Positions 37,750 through 47,532 of a stretch of 47,563 bases of DNA are shown here, in pieces; the first letter of the stretch is position 1, and each line of letters starts with the position of its first letter. The DNA lies in NCBI GenBank assembly GCA_002238765.1, contig MPMZ01000019.1, positions 1 through 47,563 of the forward strand, given 5' to 3'. Source of the DNA: Nitrospira sp. bin75. GTDB lineage: Bacteria; Nitrospirota; Nitrospiria; Nitrospirales; UBA8639. The notes under the pieces are model-generated. The model was not told the origin of the DNA. It saw only the letters and a list, made by a program, of their open reading frames with translations, and made no database searches. A program made the position numbers and the translations under genes.

Positions 37750-39024
37750 GTGAAGACAATAGTCAAATTTATTCACGCCGCAGATATACACCTTGATAGC
37801 GCACTACATGGACTAGAGCGCTATGAAGGTGCTCCAGTCGAAGAGATACGTAGCGCCACGCGTCGCGCCTTTGACAACCTTGTAGATCTTGCTATCGATG
37901 AAAAAGTGAATTTTGTGCTCTTGGCGGGTGATCTCTATGACGGCGACTGGAAGGATTACAACACGGGCCTCTATTTTGTAGAACGCATGGGAAGGCTGCG
38001 TGAGGCAGGTATCCGAGTCTTTATTGTGGCCGGAAACCACGACGCCGCCAGCCAAATCGCCAAACACCTTCGATTGCCTGAAAATGTCAACTTGTTCTCA
38101 ACCAGGAATCCGGAACAGGTGATTTTAGATGATCTGAATGTGGCAGTATATGGTCAGGGTTTCGCTACACGGGCAGTAACAGACGACCTTTCGCAGGCCT
38201 ATCCGCAAGGAGATCCACAGCTATTTAACATCGGCATGCTCCATACTTGCTTGGATGGTAAGCCGGGCCATGAGCCCTACGCGCCTTGCACCATAGATGG
38301 CCTACGATCCAAAGGATACCAATATTGGGCACTTGGTCATGTCCATAACCGGGAAGAGGTGAGCCGGGAGCCATGGATAGTATTTCCCGGAAATATACAG
38401 GGACGAAATATACGTGAGGCAGGACCAAAGGGTTGCACACTGGTTACAGTCGAAAGTGGAGATATTATTGAGGTCGAACATCGAGATCTCGATGTGATGC
38501 GGTGGTCTCTCTGTGAGCTTGATGTTTCTGGCAGCGAGACGGTGGATGACATCTATGAGCAGGTGCGTGAAGAGTTGCAGTCAGCATTGGATAGCGCCGA
38601 AGGAAGACCAGTCGCTGTACGCTTGGTCCTGCAAGGAACCTGTTCTGCGCATGCGAAATTGCATGTAGACCGCATGCTCTGGATTCAGGAATATCGGGCT
38701 TTGGCAATGGGGCTAGGCGGTGCTGGCATCTGGTTGGAGAAGGTTTTCATCAAGACAAAGCCGTCCTACTCTGTTGACGAGGTTCTTGAACGTGACGATG
38801 CATTAAGCGGCTTGCTGCGTACCATCCGTGATATGGAACTGGATGCAGCAGCTTTAGATGAACTCGCCGATGAGATATCCACGCTTCGTCAGAAACTCCC
38901 GGCTGAACTGCTGGGTGGCGATGACTCCTATGATCCGGCCAATCCGGATGTACTCAAGGATACCTTGGAGGATATCAAGGAACTGCTCGTCAGCCGCTTG
39001 TTGTCCACGGAGAAAGCGGCATGA
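37750..39024 (+). CDS. YhaO/SbcD-like Mre11-family nuclease
   Basis: The GTG at 37750 has AGGG five bases upstream; the earlier in-frame TTG inside the OLD gene has no such support. The 424-residue protein has the five phosphoesterase motifs: HAADIHLD (D12, H14), LLAGDLYD (D61), VAGNHD (96-98), LHTC and LGHVHNRE. The C-terminal 180 or so residues carry the capping and YhaN-binding region. Mre11/SbcD proteins cut DNA ends with an SMC-like ATPase partner. Here the partner is the adjacent YhaN-like gene (7-base gap), as with Bacillus YhaO-YhaN. Confidence 0.88.
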   Translation: MKTIVKFIHAADIHLDSALHGLERYEGAPVEEIRSATRRAFDNLVDLAIDEKVNFVLLAGDLYDGDWKDYNTGLYFVERMGRLREAGIRVFIVAGNHDAASQIAKHLRLPENVNLFSTRNPEQVILDDLNVAVYGQGFATRAVTDDLSQAYPQGDPQLFNIGMLHTCLDGKPGHEPYAPCTIDGLRSKGYQYWALGHVHNREEVSREPWIVFPGNIQGRNIREAGPKGCTLVTVESGDIIEVEHRDLDVMRWSLCELDVSGSETVDDIYEQVREELQSALDSAEGRPVAVRLVLQGTCSAHAKLHVDRMLWIQEYRALAMGLGGAGIWLEKVFIKTKPSYSVDEVLERDDALSGLLRTIRDMELDAAALDELADEISTLRQKLPAELLGGDDSYDPANPDVLKDTLEDIKELLVSRLLSTEKAA

Positions 39025-39031
39025 AATCAAG

Positions 39032-42000
39032 ATGAGAATAGACGCATTAAATCTTGCAGCATTCGGTCCTTTTACCGATAGGATATTGACTTTTCCTGAT
39101 CTGGGACTCCATATCGTTTATGGTCCTAACGAGGCTGGCAAGAGTTCGGCTCTGCGCGGCCTGAAAGCCCTACTGTATGGCATTGACGAACGTACTCCGG
39201 ACAATTTTCTTCACGCCAATGACAAGCTCCGTATACATGGGGTTTTACGGGCACGCGATGGGCACAAACTCACGTTTGTTCGGCGCAAAGGCCGGAAAAA
39301 TACGTTATTGACTCCAGATGATGATGTACTTGATGAAAACGTACTGGCGCCCTTTCTCCAAGGTGTGACAGCAGATCTTTTCGAGACACTTTTCGGAATC
39401 GATCACCAGGAATTGATTCAGGGTGGACAGGAGATTCTCGAACAGAAGGGGGACGTTGGACAGGCTTTGTTTTCAGCAGCGCTTGGCAGCCACGCGTTAC
39501 ATGCCGTTCTTGCCAAGCTTGATGAAGATGCTGATCGTCTGTTCCGGCCCCGGGGCACAACGCAAACGATCAACTCAGCGTTGAAGTCGTATGCTGAACT
39601 CAGTAAGGAGGTCAGGAAGCGCTCTCTATCATCAAGAGAATGGGATGACAAACGGCGTGTTTTGGAGCGGACGACGAAGGAACTGGAAAAAATTCAATCT
39701 GAGTTGGAGGTCAACAGGATTGAGGTAAATCGTTTACAACGTATCCAGCGCGTTCTGCCAAAACTTGCCAAGCGCCGTGAGCTTGCTCAGGAATTGGATT
39801 TATTGGGTAATGTTATCATCCTGCCGAAGGATTTTACTGACCGTCGCCAAACGGCATTGAATGCGTTGGAGACAGCTCAGGCCATCGTTGGAAAGGCAAC
39901 TCCTCGCCTTGAAGGATTACAGAAACAGCTCGAAGAATTGCCAACAAACCAAGAATTGCTGGCTCAAGCAGAGAATATTGAAGATCTTCATGCGCGCCTA
40001 GGCGGTCATCGAAAAGCACTACAAGACCGGCCGCATCTTGAAGCGGAAGGCCAACAGTTACTGACAGATGCTGAATCTATACTCAAAGAGATTCAGCCTG
40101 ATCTCGAACTTAAGGATATCGAGAAATTACGTCCCATACTGGCAAGGCGCCAGGCCATTGCCGAGTTGGGCAGCAAAAATGCCTTACTGAATGCCCGTGT
40201 AGAACAGGCAGAGTCTAGTTTGCGTGAAACAGAAAAGCGCCTGAAGGTCGCCAGCAGGGAACTCAGTGGAATTCCTGAAACGAGTTCAACGGACGCATTG
40301 CACCGAGCAGTTATATCTGCCAGGAAACAGGGGGAATTGGATGCTTCGATCCAGTCCATGCGGAACCAACTTGCAAATCTGCAGACAGAATCCGCTGCTG
40401 ACCATGCACGACTCACGCTTTGGGAGGGTGAGCTGGAAGAAGTATCCAGATTGAGGTTGCCCAACCGGGAAAGCATCCATCGATGTGAAGAGGACTATAA
40501 CGAACTTTCAAAACGTTTACAGCGCTTTGAAGAGAAGAAAGAAGATGCCATCGGCTTCTTACAAGATATCGGGCAAAGACTTGATGAAATTGAACGTGTC
40601 GGGGAGGTGCCGACGGAAGCAACGCTCATCAATGCCAGATCGGAACGTGATGCAGTCTGGCAGTTGCTGCGCCGACAGTGGGTGGATGGTGAGGACATAT
40701 CAACCGAGGTAAGTGAACAACAAAGTGATGGAGCATTGCCGGATGTCTTTGAGAACCGCGTTGCTGGTGCCGATGAGGTGTCTGATCGTTTGCGCCGCGA
40801 AGCAGATCGGGTCCATGCATTGGCAAGTCTTCAGGCCAACCAGGAGAGCGGACAACGACGAGCAGAAGAGATAGCCGCACAGCTTCAGGTAACGAACGCT
40901 GAAAAGGTTCAACTTGATGCTGATTGGCAGGAATTATGGGCACCTTGTCGGATTGTCCCACGTACTCCGCGGGAGATGCGTGTCTGGCTGGATGAATTTG
41001 AAAGACTTCGTGAGAGGGTGGGACAGCTAAATCTGCTACGCCAGAAGGTGAACGAGCTTGAGCAGAATCGTACCACGCATATCCAGCGGTTCAATGAGCA
41101 ACTGACTAGGCTGGGGAGAACGAACTGTGCGTCAGAGGAGCTTGAAGTCGTTCTCCTGGAATGCGAAGCATTAGCTAATGAATTTGACGAAACCAAACGC
41201 AAGCACGATTCGTTGAGTAAGGAGGTCAAGGATCGGGAAGCTGATGCTGAGTTGTTGAGTGAAGAGCATCGCTTGGCAACCGAAGCACTTGAAGCATGGA
41301 AGACGCAGTGGGGTACGCAGATACAGAGCCTTGGTCTGCGAAGCGAGACCTCACCATCGGAGGTTGACGATTTCATTGAAAGAGTCAGAGAACTGTTCTC
41401 AAAACAAGGCGAAGCAGAAAAACTGCGCATACGCATCAATGCCATCGATGAAGACGGAGTGGGGTTCCGTGCCCAGGTAGGGACCATGGTAGCCACGATT
41501 GCCCCACAACTGAAGGATTTGTCCGCGGATGATGCCGTCGTACGCCTTAACTCGCTGTTATCAGAAACCCGAACGAGACAGACAAAACGGCAACAGATTG
41601 AAGAGCAGATCGAACAGGCAACACAGGAGATACAGGATTCTAACGCATCAATGAAAATAGTGACGGATCATCTTGATGCGTTATGTATAGTAGCAAAATG
41701 TGATAGCCACAATCACCTCGAAGCTGCGGAACGCCGCTCGGCAGACTATCTTCGAATCAAGGCGGCAACCGATTCGATTGAGCAGGAAATCCTGGAAACA
41801 GGTGAAGGTGTCGCCATCGCGGAGTTGGAGATTCAAGCGGAGGGGGTTGATCCGGATAGTCTGCCAGGACGAATCACGGAGTTAAGCAATAAGATCGATG
41901 TCGAACTCAACCCCAGATGGATTGAACTGGCGGAAACAAAGGGACGCGAGGAAAAGGAACTGGAACTCATGGATGGTAGTGATCATGCGGCCATGCGCGC

Positions 42001-42481
42001 TGATAAGGCCCACGCCACTCTTGCCAGTATTCGTGCGAATGCCGAACGCTATGTTGAAGTTAAACTGGCGGGAAAGATTTTGCGCGACCAGATTGAGCGT
42101 TATCGCAGAGAGAACCAAGGGCCACTAGTCAAGCGCGCAAGCGAGCATTTCTCCGCACTGACGCTTGGCTCATTCGAAGCGCTTATGACCGACTTTAATG
42201 AAAAGGATGAGCCCGTCCTTGTTGGTGTTCGCCTCAATGGGGAGCGCGTACATGTAGAAGGGATGAGTTCTGGAACACGCGACCAACTTTATTTTGCGCT
42301 TCGATTGGCCTCGCTGGAGAAATATATGGAAGGCTCTGAGCCCATGCCTTTCATTGTGGATGATGTGCTCGTGAACTTTGATGATGGCCGTTCGCAATCA
42401 GCACTGAATGCCTTGGCTGAATTATCGGAAAAGACACAAGTTATCCTGTTTACTCATCATTCGCAGGTTGTTGAGCAGTAA
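39032..42481 (+). CDS. YhaN/SbcC-like coiled-coil ATPase
   Basis: ATG 39032 begins the ATPase core directly (MRIDALNLAAFGPF); upstream in-frame starts overlap the nuclease gene and give an unrelated sequence. The 1149-residue protein has YGPNEAGKSSALRGLKALLYG (Walker A 31-38) and DHQELIQGGQEIL. Long heptad coiled coils run from about 200 to 990, with no CxxC zinc hook visible. The C-terminal lobe has MSSGTRDQLYFALRLASLE (ABC signature) and MPFIVDDVLVNFDD (Walker B), then VILFTHHSQVVEQ. It would form a Mre11-Rad50-like complex with the preceding gene. It closes a three-gene operon. Confidence 0.9.
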   Translation: MRIDALNLAAFGPFTDRILTFPDLGLHIVYGPNEAGKSSALRGLKALLYGIDERTPDNFLHANDKLRIHGVLRARDGHKLTFVRRKGRKNTLLTPDDDVLDENVLAPFLQGVTADLFETLFGIDHQELIQGGQEILEQKGDVGQALFSAALGSHALHAVLAKLDEDADRLFRPRGTTQTINSALKSYAELSKEVRKRSLSSREWDDKRRVLERTTKELEKIQSELEVNRIEVNRLQRIQRVLPKLAKRRELAQELDLLGNVIILPKDFTDRRQTALNALETAQAIVGKATPRLEGLQKQLEELPTNQELLAQAENIEDLHARLGGHRKALQDRPHLEAEGQQLLTDAESILKEIQPDLELKDIEKLRPILARRQAIAELGSKNALLNARVEQAESSLRETEKRLKVASRELSGIPETSSTDALHRAVISARKQGELDASIQSMRNQLANLQTESAADHARLTLWEGELEEVSRLRLPNRESIHRCEEDYNELSKRLQRFEEKKEDAIGFLQDIGQRLDEIERVGEVPTEATLINARSERDAVWQLLRRQWVDGEDISTEVSEQQSDGALPDVFENRVAGADEVSDRLRREADRVHALASLQANQESGQRRAEEIAAQLQVTNAEKVQLDADWQELWAPCRIVPRTPREMRVWLDEFERLRERVGQLNLLRQKVNELEQNRTTHIQRFNEQLTRLGRTNCASEELEVVLLECEALANEFDETKRKHDSLSKEVKDREADAELLSEEHRLATEALEAWKTQWGTQIQSLGLRSETSPSEVDDFIERVRELFSKQGEAEKLRIRINAIDEDGVGFRAQVGTMVATIAPQLKDLSADDAVVRLNSLLSETRTRQTKRQQIEEQIEQATQEIQDSNASMKIVTDHLDALCIVAKCDSHNHLEAAERRSADYLRIKAATDSIEQEILETGEGVAIAELEIQAEGVDPDSLPGRITELSNKIDVELNPRWIELAETKGREEKELELMDGSDHAAMRADKAHATLASIRANAERYVEVKLAGKILRDQIERYRRENQGPLVKRASEHFSALTLGSFEALMTDFNEKDEPVLVGVRLNGERVHVEGMSSGTRDQLYFALRLASLEKYMEGSEPMPFIVDDVLVNFDDGRSQSALNALAELSEKTQVILFTHHSQVVEQ

Positions 42482-42796
42482 AAGCAATTGCAAGGGGCTG
42501 TGCAGGTACATGAGTTAGAGACAACTGTATGAGTTATTTCTAACCTGCACTTGACCATATAGATTGCGATGGTGCTCTAACCCTTGCATTGCTAGCCATT
42601 TCTAATGGCAGAAATGAGGGATGCGCCTATGCCGGAAGAAATTGGTAGAGGGCTGGATCTGGATGCCTTTCTTCAATGATCGTAGTTGCTGCGCTACAAA
42701 CATTTTCGGTGATATCCTGGTAATATTCAGGTGCCATAGAAGTACGTATATAAAGAATGAATATGAAGTGAATTTTAGATTAAAGAAATTAAAGAA
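42482..42796. other. AT-rich intergenic region after the nuclease cassette
   Basis: No gene is seen in these 315 bases. They hold the inverted repeat listed at 42500-42550, a stretch of AT-rich DNA that probably carries the rluB promoter, and a direct repeat ATTAAAGAA just before the rluB start. No tRNA or attachment-site duplication was recognised. Confidence 0.6.
42500..42550. repeat. nested inverted repeat downstream of the YhaN-like gene
   Basis: GTGCAG (42500) and GTTAGA (42514) on the left are matched by TCTAAC (42539) and CTGCAC (42545) on the right, giving two nested stems. The inner region repeats ATGAGTTA twice (42510 and 42529). It could end the cassette transcript or mark its boundary; no T-run follows. 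Confidence 0.5.
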
Positions 42797-43888
42797 ATGA
42801 TGGTTCGATTGCAAAAAATCATCGCCGCCAGTGGGATAGCGTCACGACGCGCGGCAGAAACCATGATTCGGGAAGGGCACGTCACGGTGAACGGCAAAGT
42901 CGTGCGTGTCCTCGGAACGTGCATCGATCCGTCGAAAGACCACGTGAAGATCGATGGTCGTCACGTACAACCGGCCGAGCCCGAGGTCTTTGTTCTCCTG
43001 CACAAACCACCCGGGTACGTGACGACGATGAGTGATCCGTTTGCCCGTCCCACGATCGCGGATCTGGTGTCGAAAGTGAGAGTGCGGGTCTTTCCGGTCG
43101 GCCGGCTGGACTATGACACCGAAGGGCTGTTGCTTCTGACGAATAATGGAGACGTGGCACAAGCGTGCGTCCATCCCCGGTACCACGTGCCCAAGACGTA
43201 TTTGGTCAAAGTCTCGGGGGTCTGTACGGTGGAGGAAATCCAAAATCTTGAAGACGGTATTGCCTTGGACGACGGGATGACCGCTCCCGCCGTCGTCAGG
43301 AAATCCGGAAAGGCGAAGGCCAATTCATGGTTGGAGATCACGATTCACGAAGGCCGGAAGCATCAGATCAAGCGCATGCTCGAAGCCTTGGGCCATCGGG
43401 CCATACGCATCATCAGAATTCGTTTCGGCCCGCTTGACCTGGGAGATTTGCCCATGGGAGTGTGCCGGTTTGCCACCGACCTCGAAGCCAATGCGTTGCG
43501 GGGGATCGTGCATCGAACGACCAAGCCCCGGAACGTCCGTGCGCCGGCGCCACGATCCGACTTGCAAAAATCGAAGCCGGCTAGGGATACTGGGCCGCCG
43601 CGCGTACGGACAACGGGTCCTCCGGGCAAGAAGGATGCACGCAGCAAGGGCAGCAAGGCTCGTCCGGCAACCAAGCCCCGGAACGTCCGTGCGCAGGCCC
43701 CACGGTCCGACTTGCAAAGTTCGAGACCAGCTAGGGATACTGGGCCGCCGCGCGTACGGACAACAAATCCTCCCGCAAAGAGGGATTCACGCAGCAAGGG
43801 CGGCAAGGCTCGTCCGGCTTCCGGCACTGCCCGCCAGCCAGGGCGAGTCGTGAAAGGACGCGGTCGCACACGGACGCGGAAAGGGTAG
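42797..43888 (+). CDS. rluB: 23S rRNA pseudouridine synthase, RluB/RsuA family, with basic repeat tail
   Basis: The 363-residue protein has an S4 RNA-binding domain (about 3-60, LQKIIAASGIASRRAAETMI) and the pseudouridine synthase core with VGRLDYDTEGLLLLTN (catalytic D105). HEGRKHQIKRML closes the fold. Residues 242-363 form a Lys/Arg/Pro-rich tail made of two 50-residue repeats (TKPRNVRAPAPRSDLQ...), typical of RluB tails that grip RNA nonspecifically. RluB modifies helix 80/PTC-adjacent U2605 in E. coli. The ATG (or the next ATG) has no Shine-Dalgarno, only AAAGAA. aspS follows eight bases after the stop. Confidence 0.85.
   Translation: MMVRLQKIIAASGIASRRAAETMIREGHVTVNGKVVRVLGTCIDPSKDHVKIDGRHVQPAEPEVFVLLHKPPGYVTTMSDPFARPTIADLVSKVRVRVFPVGRLDYDTEGLLLLTNNGDVAQACVHPRYHVPKTYLVKVSGVCTVEEIQNLEDGIALDDGMTAPAVVRKSGKAKANSWLEITIHEGRKHQIKRMLEALGHRAIRIIRIRFGPLDLGDLPMGVCRFATDLEANALRGIVHRTTKPRNVRAPAPRSDLQKSKPARDTGPPRVRTTGPPGKKDARSKGSKARPATKPRNVRAQAPRSDLQSSRPARDTGPPRVRTTNPPAKRDSRSKGGKARPASGTARQPGRVVKGRGRTRTRKG
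43520..43819 (+). repeat. two 150-bp tandem repeats in the rluB tail
   Basis: Copy 1 starts at 43520 and copy 2 at 43670, both beginning ACCAAGCCCCGGAACGTCCG. They differ at scattered bases. The period of 150 keeps the reading frame and adds 50 residues per copy. Confidence 0.9.
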
Positions 43889-43896
43889 GCAGCCAA

Positions 43897-45657
43897 GTGA
43901 AGCGGACACACCATTGTGGAGAATTGACACGTGAACAGGACGGCCAAACCGTCACGTTGATGGGATGGGTGCATGGCCGGCGTGATCACGGCGGTGTGTT
44001 ATTCATCGACGTGCGCGACCGGTTCGGGGTCACGCAACTGGTGTTTGACGTGGAGAAGGATCAGGCCACTCATGAACAGGCCAATGAACTCCGGAATGAA
44101 TTCGTGATTGCGGCCACGGGCACGGTGCGACTCAGACCCGAGGATTCGATCAATCCACAGATTACGACGGGAGAAATCGAAATCCAAGTCGGCGTCCTGG
44201 AAGTGCTCAATCGAGCCCACACCCCGCCTTTTTTGATCGAAGACGACAGTCAGGCTACGGAAGCCCTTCGTTTGAAACATCGGTATTTGGATCTACGCCG
44301 GCCGCCGATGCAGCGGTTACTGGCGTTGCGTCATGACGTGACCTACCGGACCAGGCAGTTTCTCCATGAACGGCGGTTTCTGGAAATCGAGACCCCGATC
44401 CTCACGAAAAGTACCCCCGAAGGGGCCCGAGATTATCTGGTGCCGAGTCGCGTGAATCAGGGTGCTTTTTTTGCATTGCCGCAATCGCCGCAATTGTTCA
44501 AACAGATCCTGATGGTCGGCGGAGCCGATCGGTATTTTCAAATCGCCCGGTGCTTCCGCGACGAAGATCTCCGGCTCGACCGGCAACCCGAGTTTACGCA
44601 AATCGACCTTGAGATGTCGTTTGTGGAACGTGATGACGTCATGAACCTGACGGAAGAATTGTTGAGACTCGTGTGCAAGGAAACCGCGGGTATTTCGTTG
44701 CCGTCTCCGTTCCCGCGGCTGACCTACCAGGAAGCCATGTCGCGGTATGGGACGGACAAGCCCGATCGTCGATTCGGACTGGAGCTTCATGATTTGAACG
44801 AAGTCGCCAAACACGTGGAGTTTAAGGTGTTTCGGGACACGGTCGAGAAAGGCGGACAGGTGTCCGGGCTCGTGGTCAAAGGCGGTGCGGACATTGCGCG
44901 CAGCCGGATCGACCGGCTCATTGAAGTCGCCAAAGGGTTTGGGGCCAAAGGCCTCGCGTGGGTCAAGATTATCGAAGGGTGGCAGCTCGAGTCGGCTATT
45001 GCCAAATTCCTCGACGCCGCACTGTTTCAACAGGCGCTTCCTGACGCCGGTCCCGGGGATCTCCTGCTGTTTGTCGCGGACAAGCCGGCCGTCACGTATG
45101 AGGTGTTGGGCCGGCTTCGCTCATATCTTGGCGTCGAATTGGAATTGATCGATCACGACAGATGGGAGCCGGTCTGGGTGACGGATTTTCCCATGTTCGA
45201 ATACGATGCGGCGGAACAACGGTACGTGGCGCTTCATCATCCCTTTACGTCGCCTCGTATGGACGATCTTCCCAACCTGGATTCCGACCCGCTGCACGCG
45301 CACGCGCAAGCCTATGACGTGGTGCTCAACGGGTTCGAGATCGGCGGGGGCAGCATTCGTATCCATGGGAGTGAGTTGCAGCACAAGGTATTTAAGCTCT
45401 TGGGGATTTCCCGGGACGCCGCTCAGGAGAAGTTCGGGTTCTTGCTGGATGCGCTGGAGTATGGCGCACCGCCCCACGGTGGGATTGCGCTGGGCCTGGA
45501 TCGTCTGGTCATGCTGCTCGGCAAAGCCGAGTCCATTCGAGAAGTGATTCCCTTCCCCAAGACACAAAAGGTGCAATGTCTGATGACCGAAGCCCCGTCG
45601 GACGTCGGGCAGACCCAACTCAAAGAACTCGGCATCAAACTCGACGTTGAGATTTAG
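43897..45657 (+). CDS. aspS: aspartyl-tRNA synthetase
   Basis: This class II synthetase charges tRNA-Asp (and perhaps tRNA-Asn; the discriminating status cannot be read here). The 586-residue length is bacterial type. The OB-fold anticodon domain is at 15-105 (GWVHGRRDHGGVLFIDVRD), motif 2 is RCFRDEDLRLDRQPEFTQID, a GAD insertion spans about 300-400, and motif 3 is GGIALGLDRLVMLLG near the C-terminus. The start is GTG at 43897, eight bases after rluB, so the two are probably cotranscribed. Confidence 0.96.
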   Translation: MKRTHHCGELTREQDGQTVTLMGWVHGRRDHGGVLFIDVRDRFGVTQLVFDVEKDQATHEQANELRNEFVIAATGTVRLRPEDSINPQITTGEIEIQVGVLEVLNRAHTPPFLIEDDSQATEALRLKHRYLDLRRPPMQRLLALRHDVTYRTRQFLHERRFLEIETPILTKSTPEGARDYLVPSRVNQGAFFALPQSPQLFKQILMVGGADRYFQIARCFRDEDLRLDRQPEFTQIDLEMSFVERDDVMNLTEELLRLVCKETAGISLPSPFPRLTYQEAMSRYGTDKPDRRFGLELHDLNEVAKHVEFKVFRDTVEKGGQVSGLVVKGGADIARSRIDRLIEVAKGFGAKGLAWVKIIEGWQLESAIAKFLDAALFQQALPDAGPGDLLLFVADKPAVTYEVLGRLRSYLGVELELIDHDRWEPVWVTDFPMFEYDAAEQRYVALHHPFTSPRMDDLPNLDSDPLHAHAQAYDVVLNGFEIGGGSIRIHGSELQHKVFKLLGISRDAAQEKFGFLLDALEYGAPPHGGIALGLDRLVMLLGKAESIREVIPFPKTQKVQCLMTEAPSDVGQTQLKELGIKLDVEI

Positions 45658-46023
45658 CGGTGCGGAGACAAGCCTGTTTCGGTTTCTGGCCGCCTTTGTG
45701 CTCTATGCCCTCAAAAGCCAGCGAGTAATTCTCTGTTATCAAACCTCTGTTTGCTCCCATACATCGTAAATATACGTGCTTAAGAGCTACCCATATGAAA
45801 GGGGCCGTGGGAGCCCGGCAGTGACAGTGGTATCGGATTGAGTTTCCCCCACCCGACAGAACAAGTTTTGTCTGCTTTGTCGGTCTGTTACAACCGTCGA
45901 GCTCCCGAAGAACCTCCTTCATTTTGATCTTAATTGCCCCTTATGACATCATCAATTAGGCAGTGGTTCTGTAACAACATGTACCTATGACCGACTCAAT
46001 CAAACAATGGGAGCGATTCGGCT
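45658..46023. other. intergenic region between aspS and the HNH gene
   Basis: I see no gene, RNA or clear terminator in these 366 bases. A minus-strand open frame (45635-45922) crosses the aspS end and lacks protein-like composition. The right half is AT-rich and should contain the HNH gene promoter. Confidence 0.55.
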
Positions 46024-47532
46024 GTGGCTAAACGATACTATTCACAAAAGACGCTAAAGGTCTTGTTTGCTTTGAGTGGAAACCAATGTGCACACCCGGA
46101 ATGTTCCAACACTCTTGTTGAATCGGCTACTGAACAATCCGATGCTATTACCACTGCACACATATGCCATATATATGCTGTTAGTGAAACTGGTCCAAGA
46201 GGAAAATCTGGACTTACCAAAGAAGAATTGAATTCCCCAGAAAACCTGATTTTGTTTTGCCGTCATCATCATGCGGTAATAGATGGTCAGCATGAAACTT
46301 ATCCAGCAGAACTGCTCAAGAAGTGGAAACAGACACATGAAGATAAAATGCGAAAAATCCTTTCTAAGAATTTAGAGCATATCCAATCAGATGTCCTGTC
46401 TCATCCATATTTCCCAACGGAACTCGTCGATCAGAAAATTAAAGAGGAGACCGATAGACTCCGTCAATCCCGCTGTTTTGCAGAGTTTAACTGTGTAGGC
46501 TCTTCATTAATACTCGCGAGAAGGTTAATAAAAGGAGATCTCTTGGGTGGTACCAATGCGGTAAGGTGTGAATCCTTAGGATGGTGCATTAGATTTCTGT
46601 CACGTACCGAAGAATTAGACAAAGCAGAAGAATACCTCAAACTAGCGAAGGAACTGGAGCCTTGCCAAGAAATAGACATAGCGGACGCCTTCATATCGTC
46701 GCAGAAAGGTAATAAGCAAGCTGCTCTGAGCACTCTAGCTAGCCTAAATTCACCGTTATCTCGATCCGCGGCCATCATGATCGTTGCACATCATGATGGT
46801 TCACAGGAAGCGGTTGACTGGTTCAAGAGTGCCGACATCGATGCTTCTGGCCTGGACCCTGAGGGCAGACGTTTCCTTCTGGGGTGTCAGCTTGAACTCG
46901 CCAATTGGGAGGCAGCGCAGGATTGTCTTGATCTATTGACCGATGACGATCTGCATGATGTCCCTGTCCTTCATCACATGATGGCAATCACACACCTCCT
47001 AAAGGCGGTGCCTAACGAGCTTCGCGCTGCTGTGCTTAACCAGCCACCGTTCGATGCCAGGAATTTCCCACTTGCATCTGATGTGGTGGCACTTGAAGCC
47101 CGTCGAGTAGCGTGTGCCCACTTTGTCGATGCTTCAAAAATTGCACGTGAGTTGAATCTTCATCGTGCAGCGACAATTGCTGATGAGTACGCACTTTGGC
47201 TTGAACTTAGAGATCTCGATGAATTCGAGGGAGCAAAGATACGACTGGCATCCAAACTTCGAGATTCCAAGTCTGCCCTTCGTCTTGTCCATCTTGGTCT
47301 TGAATTCGGAATAAAACTAGACTTGCCAGCAGTCGAACGAGAGATCGAACGTCAAGTTATTCTTAAGGGTGGAATTACTTATGACACCGCGCTTGCCCGT
47401 TTTTCTCTACTTCTCACACAGAATACTCCAGAGGATAGAGGTGGCTCGGTTTCCTTGAACAGGTTGCAGGCTGTTGATAAGTGGCTCTCCGCTCTGGTTA
47501 TGCCGCCGCCGGGATTGGCTTGGGCTGGTTGA
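46024..47532 (+). pseudogene. HNH-nuclease/helical-repeat protein cut by an inverted IS
   Basis: GTG 46024 begins a protein whose first 100 residues form an HNH zinc nuclease: NQCAHPECSN (C22, C27), AHICHIYA (H46), ENLILFCRHHHAVIDG (N74, C79, H81-83). From about residue 135 it becomes all-helical with TPR-like pairs (AEEYLKLAKELEPCQEI, FISSQKGNKQAALSTLASL). At 47437 the frame enters the IS, and the last 32 residues to the stop at 47532 are IS-derived. About 471 native residues remain and the true C-terminus is lost. HNH plus helical-repeat proteins occur among defence-associated nucleases. AT-rich, single gene. Confidence 0.7.

Noticed and set aside
39600-42000. Zinc-hook CxxC expected in an SbcC/Rad50 protein
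   Set aside because: I scanned the coiled-coil region of the YhaN-like protein and saw no CxxC, in line with the YhaN branch and not true SbcC.
45635-45922. 95-codon minus-strand frame crossing the aspS end
   Set aside because: It overlaps aspS, has no ribosome-binding site and has mixed composition without motifs.
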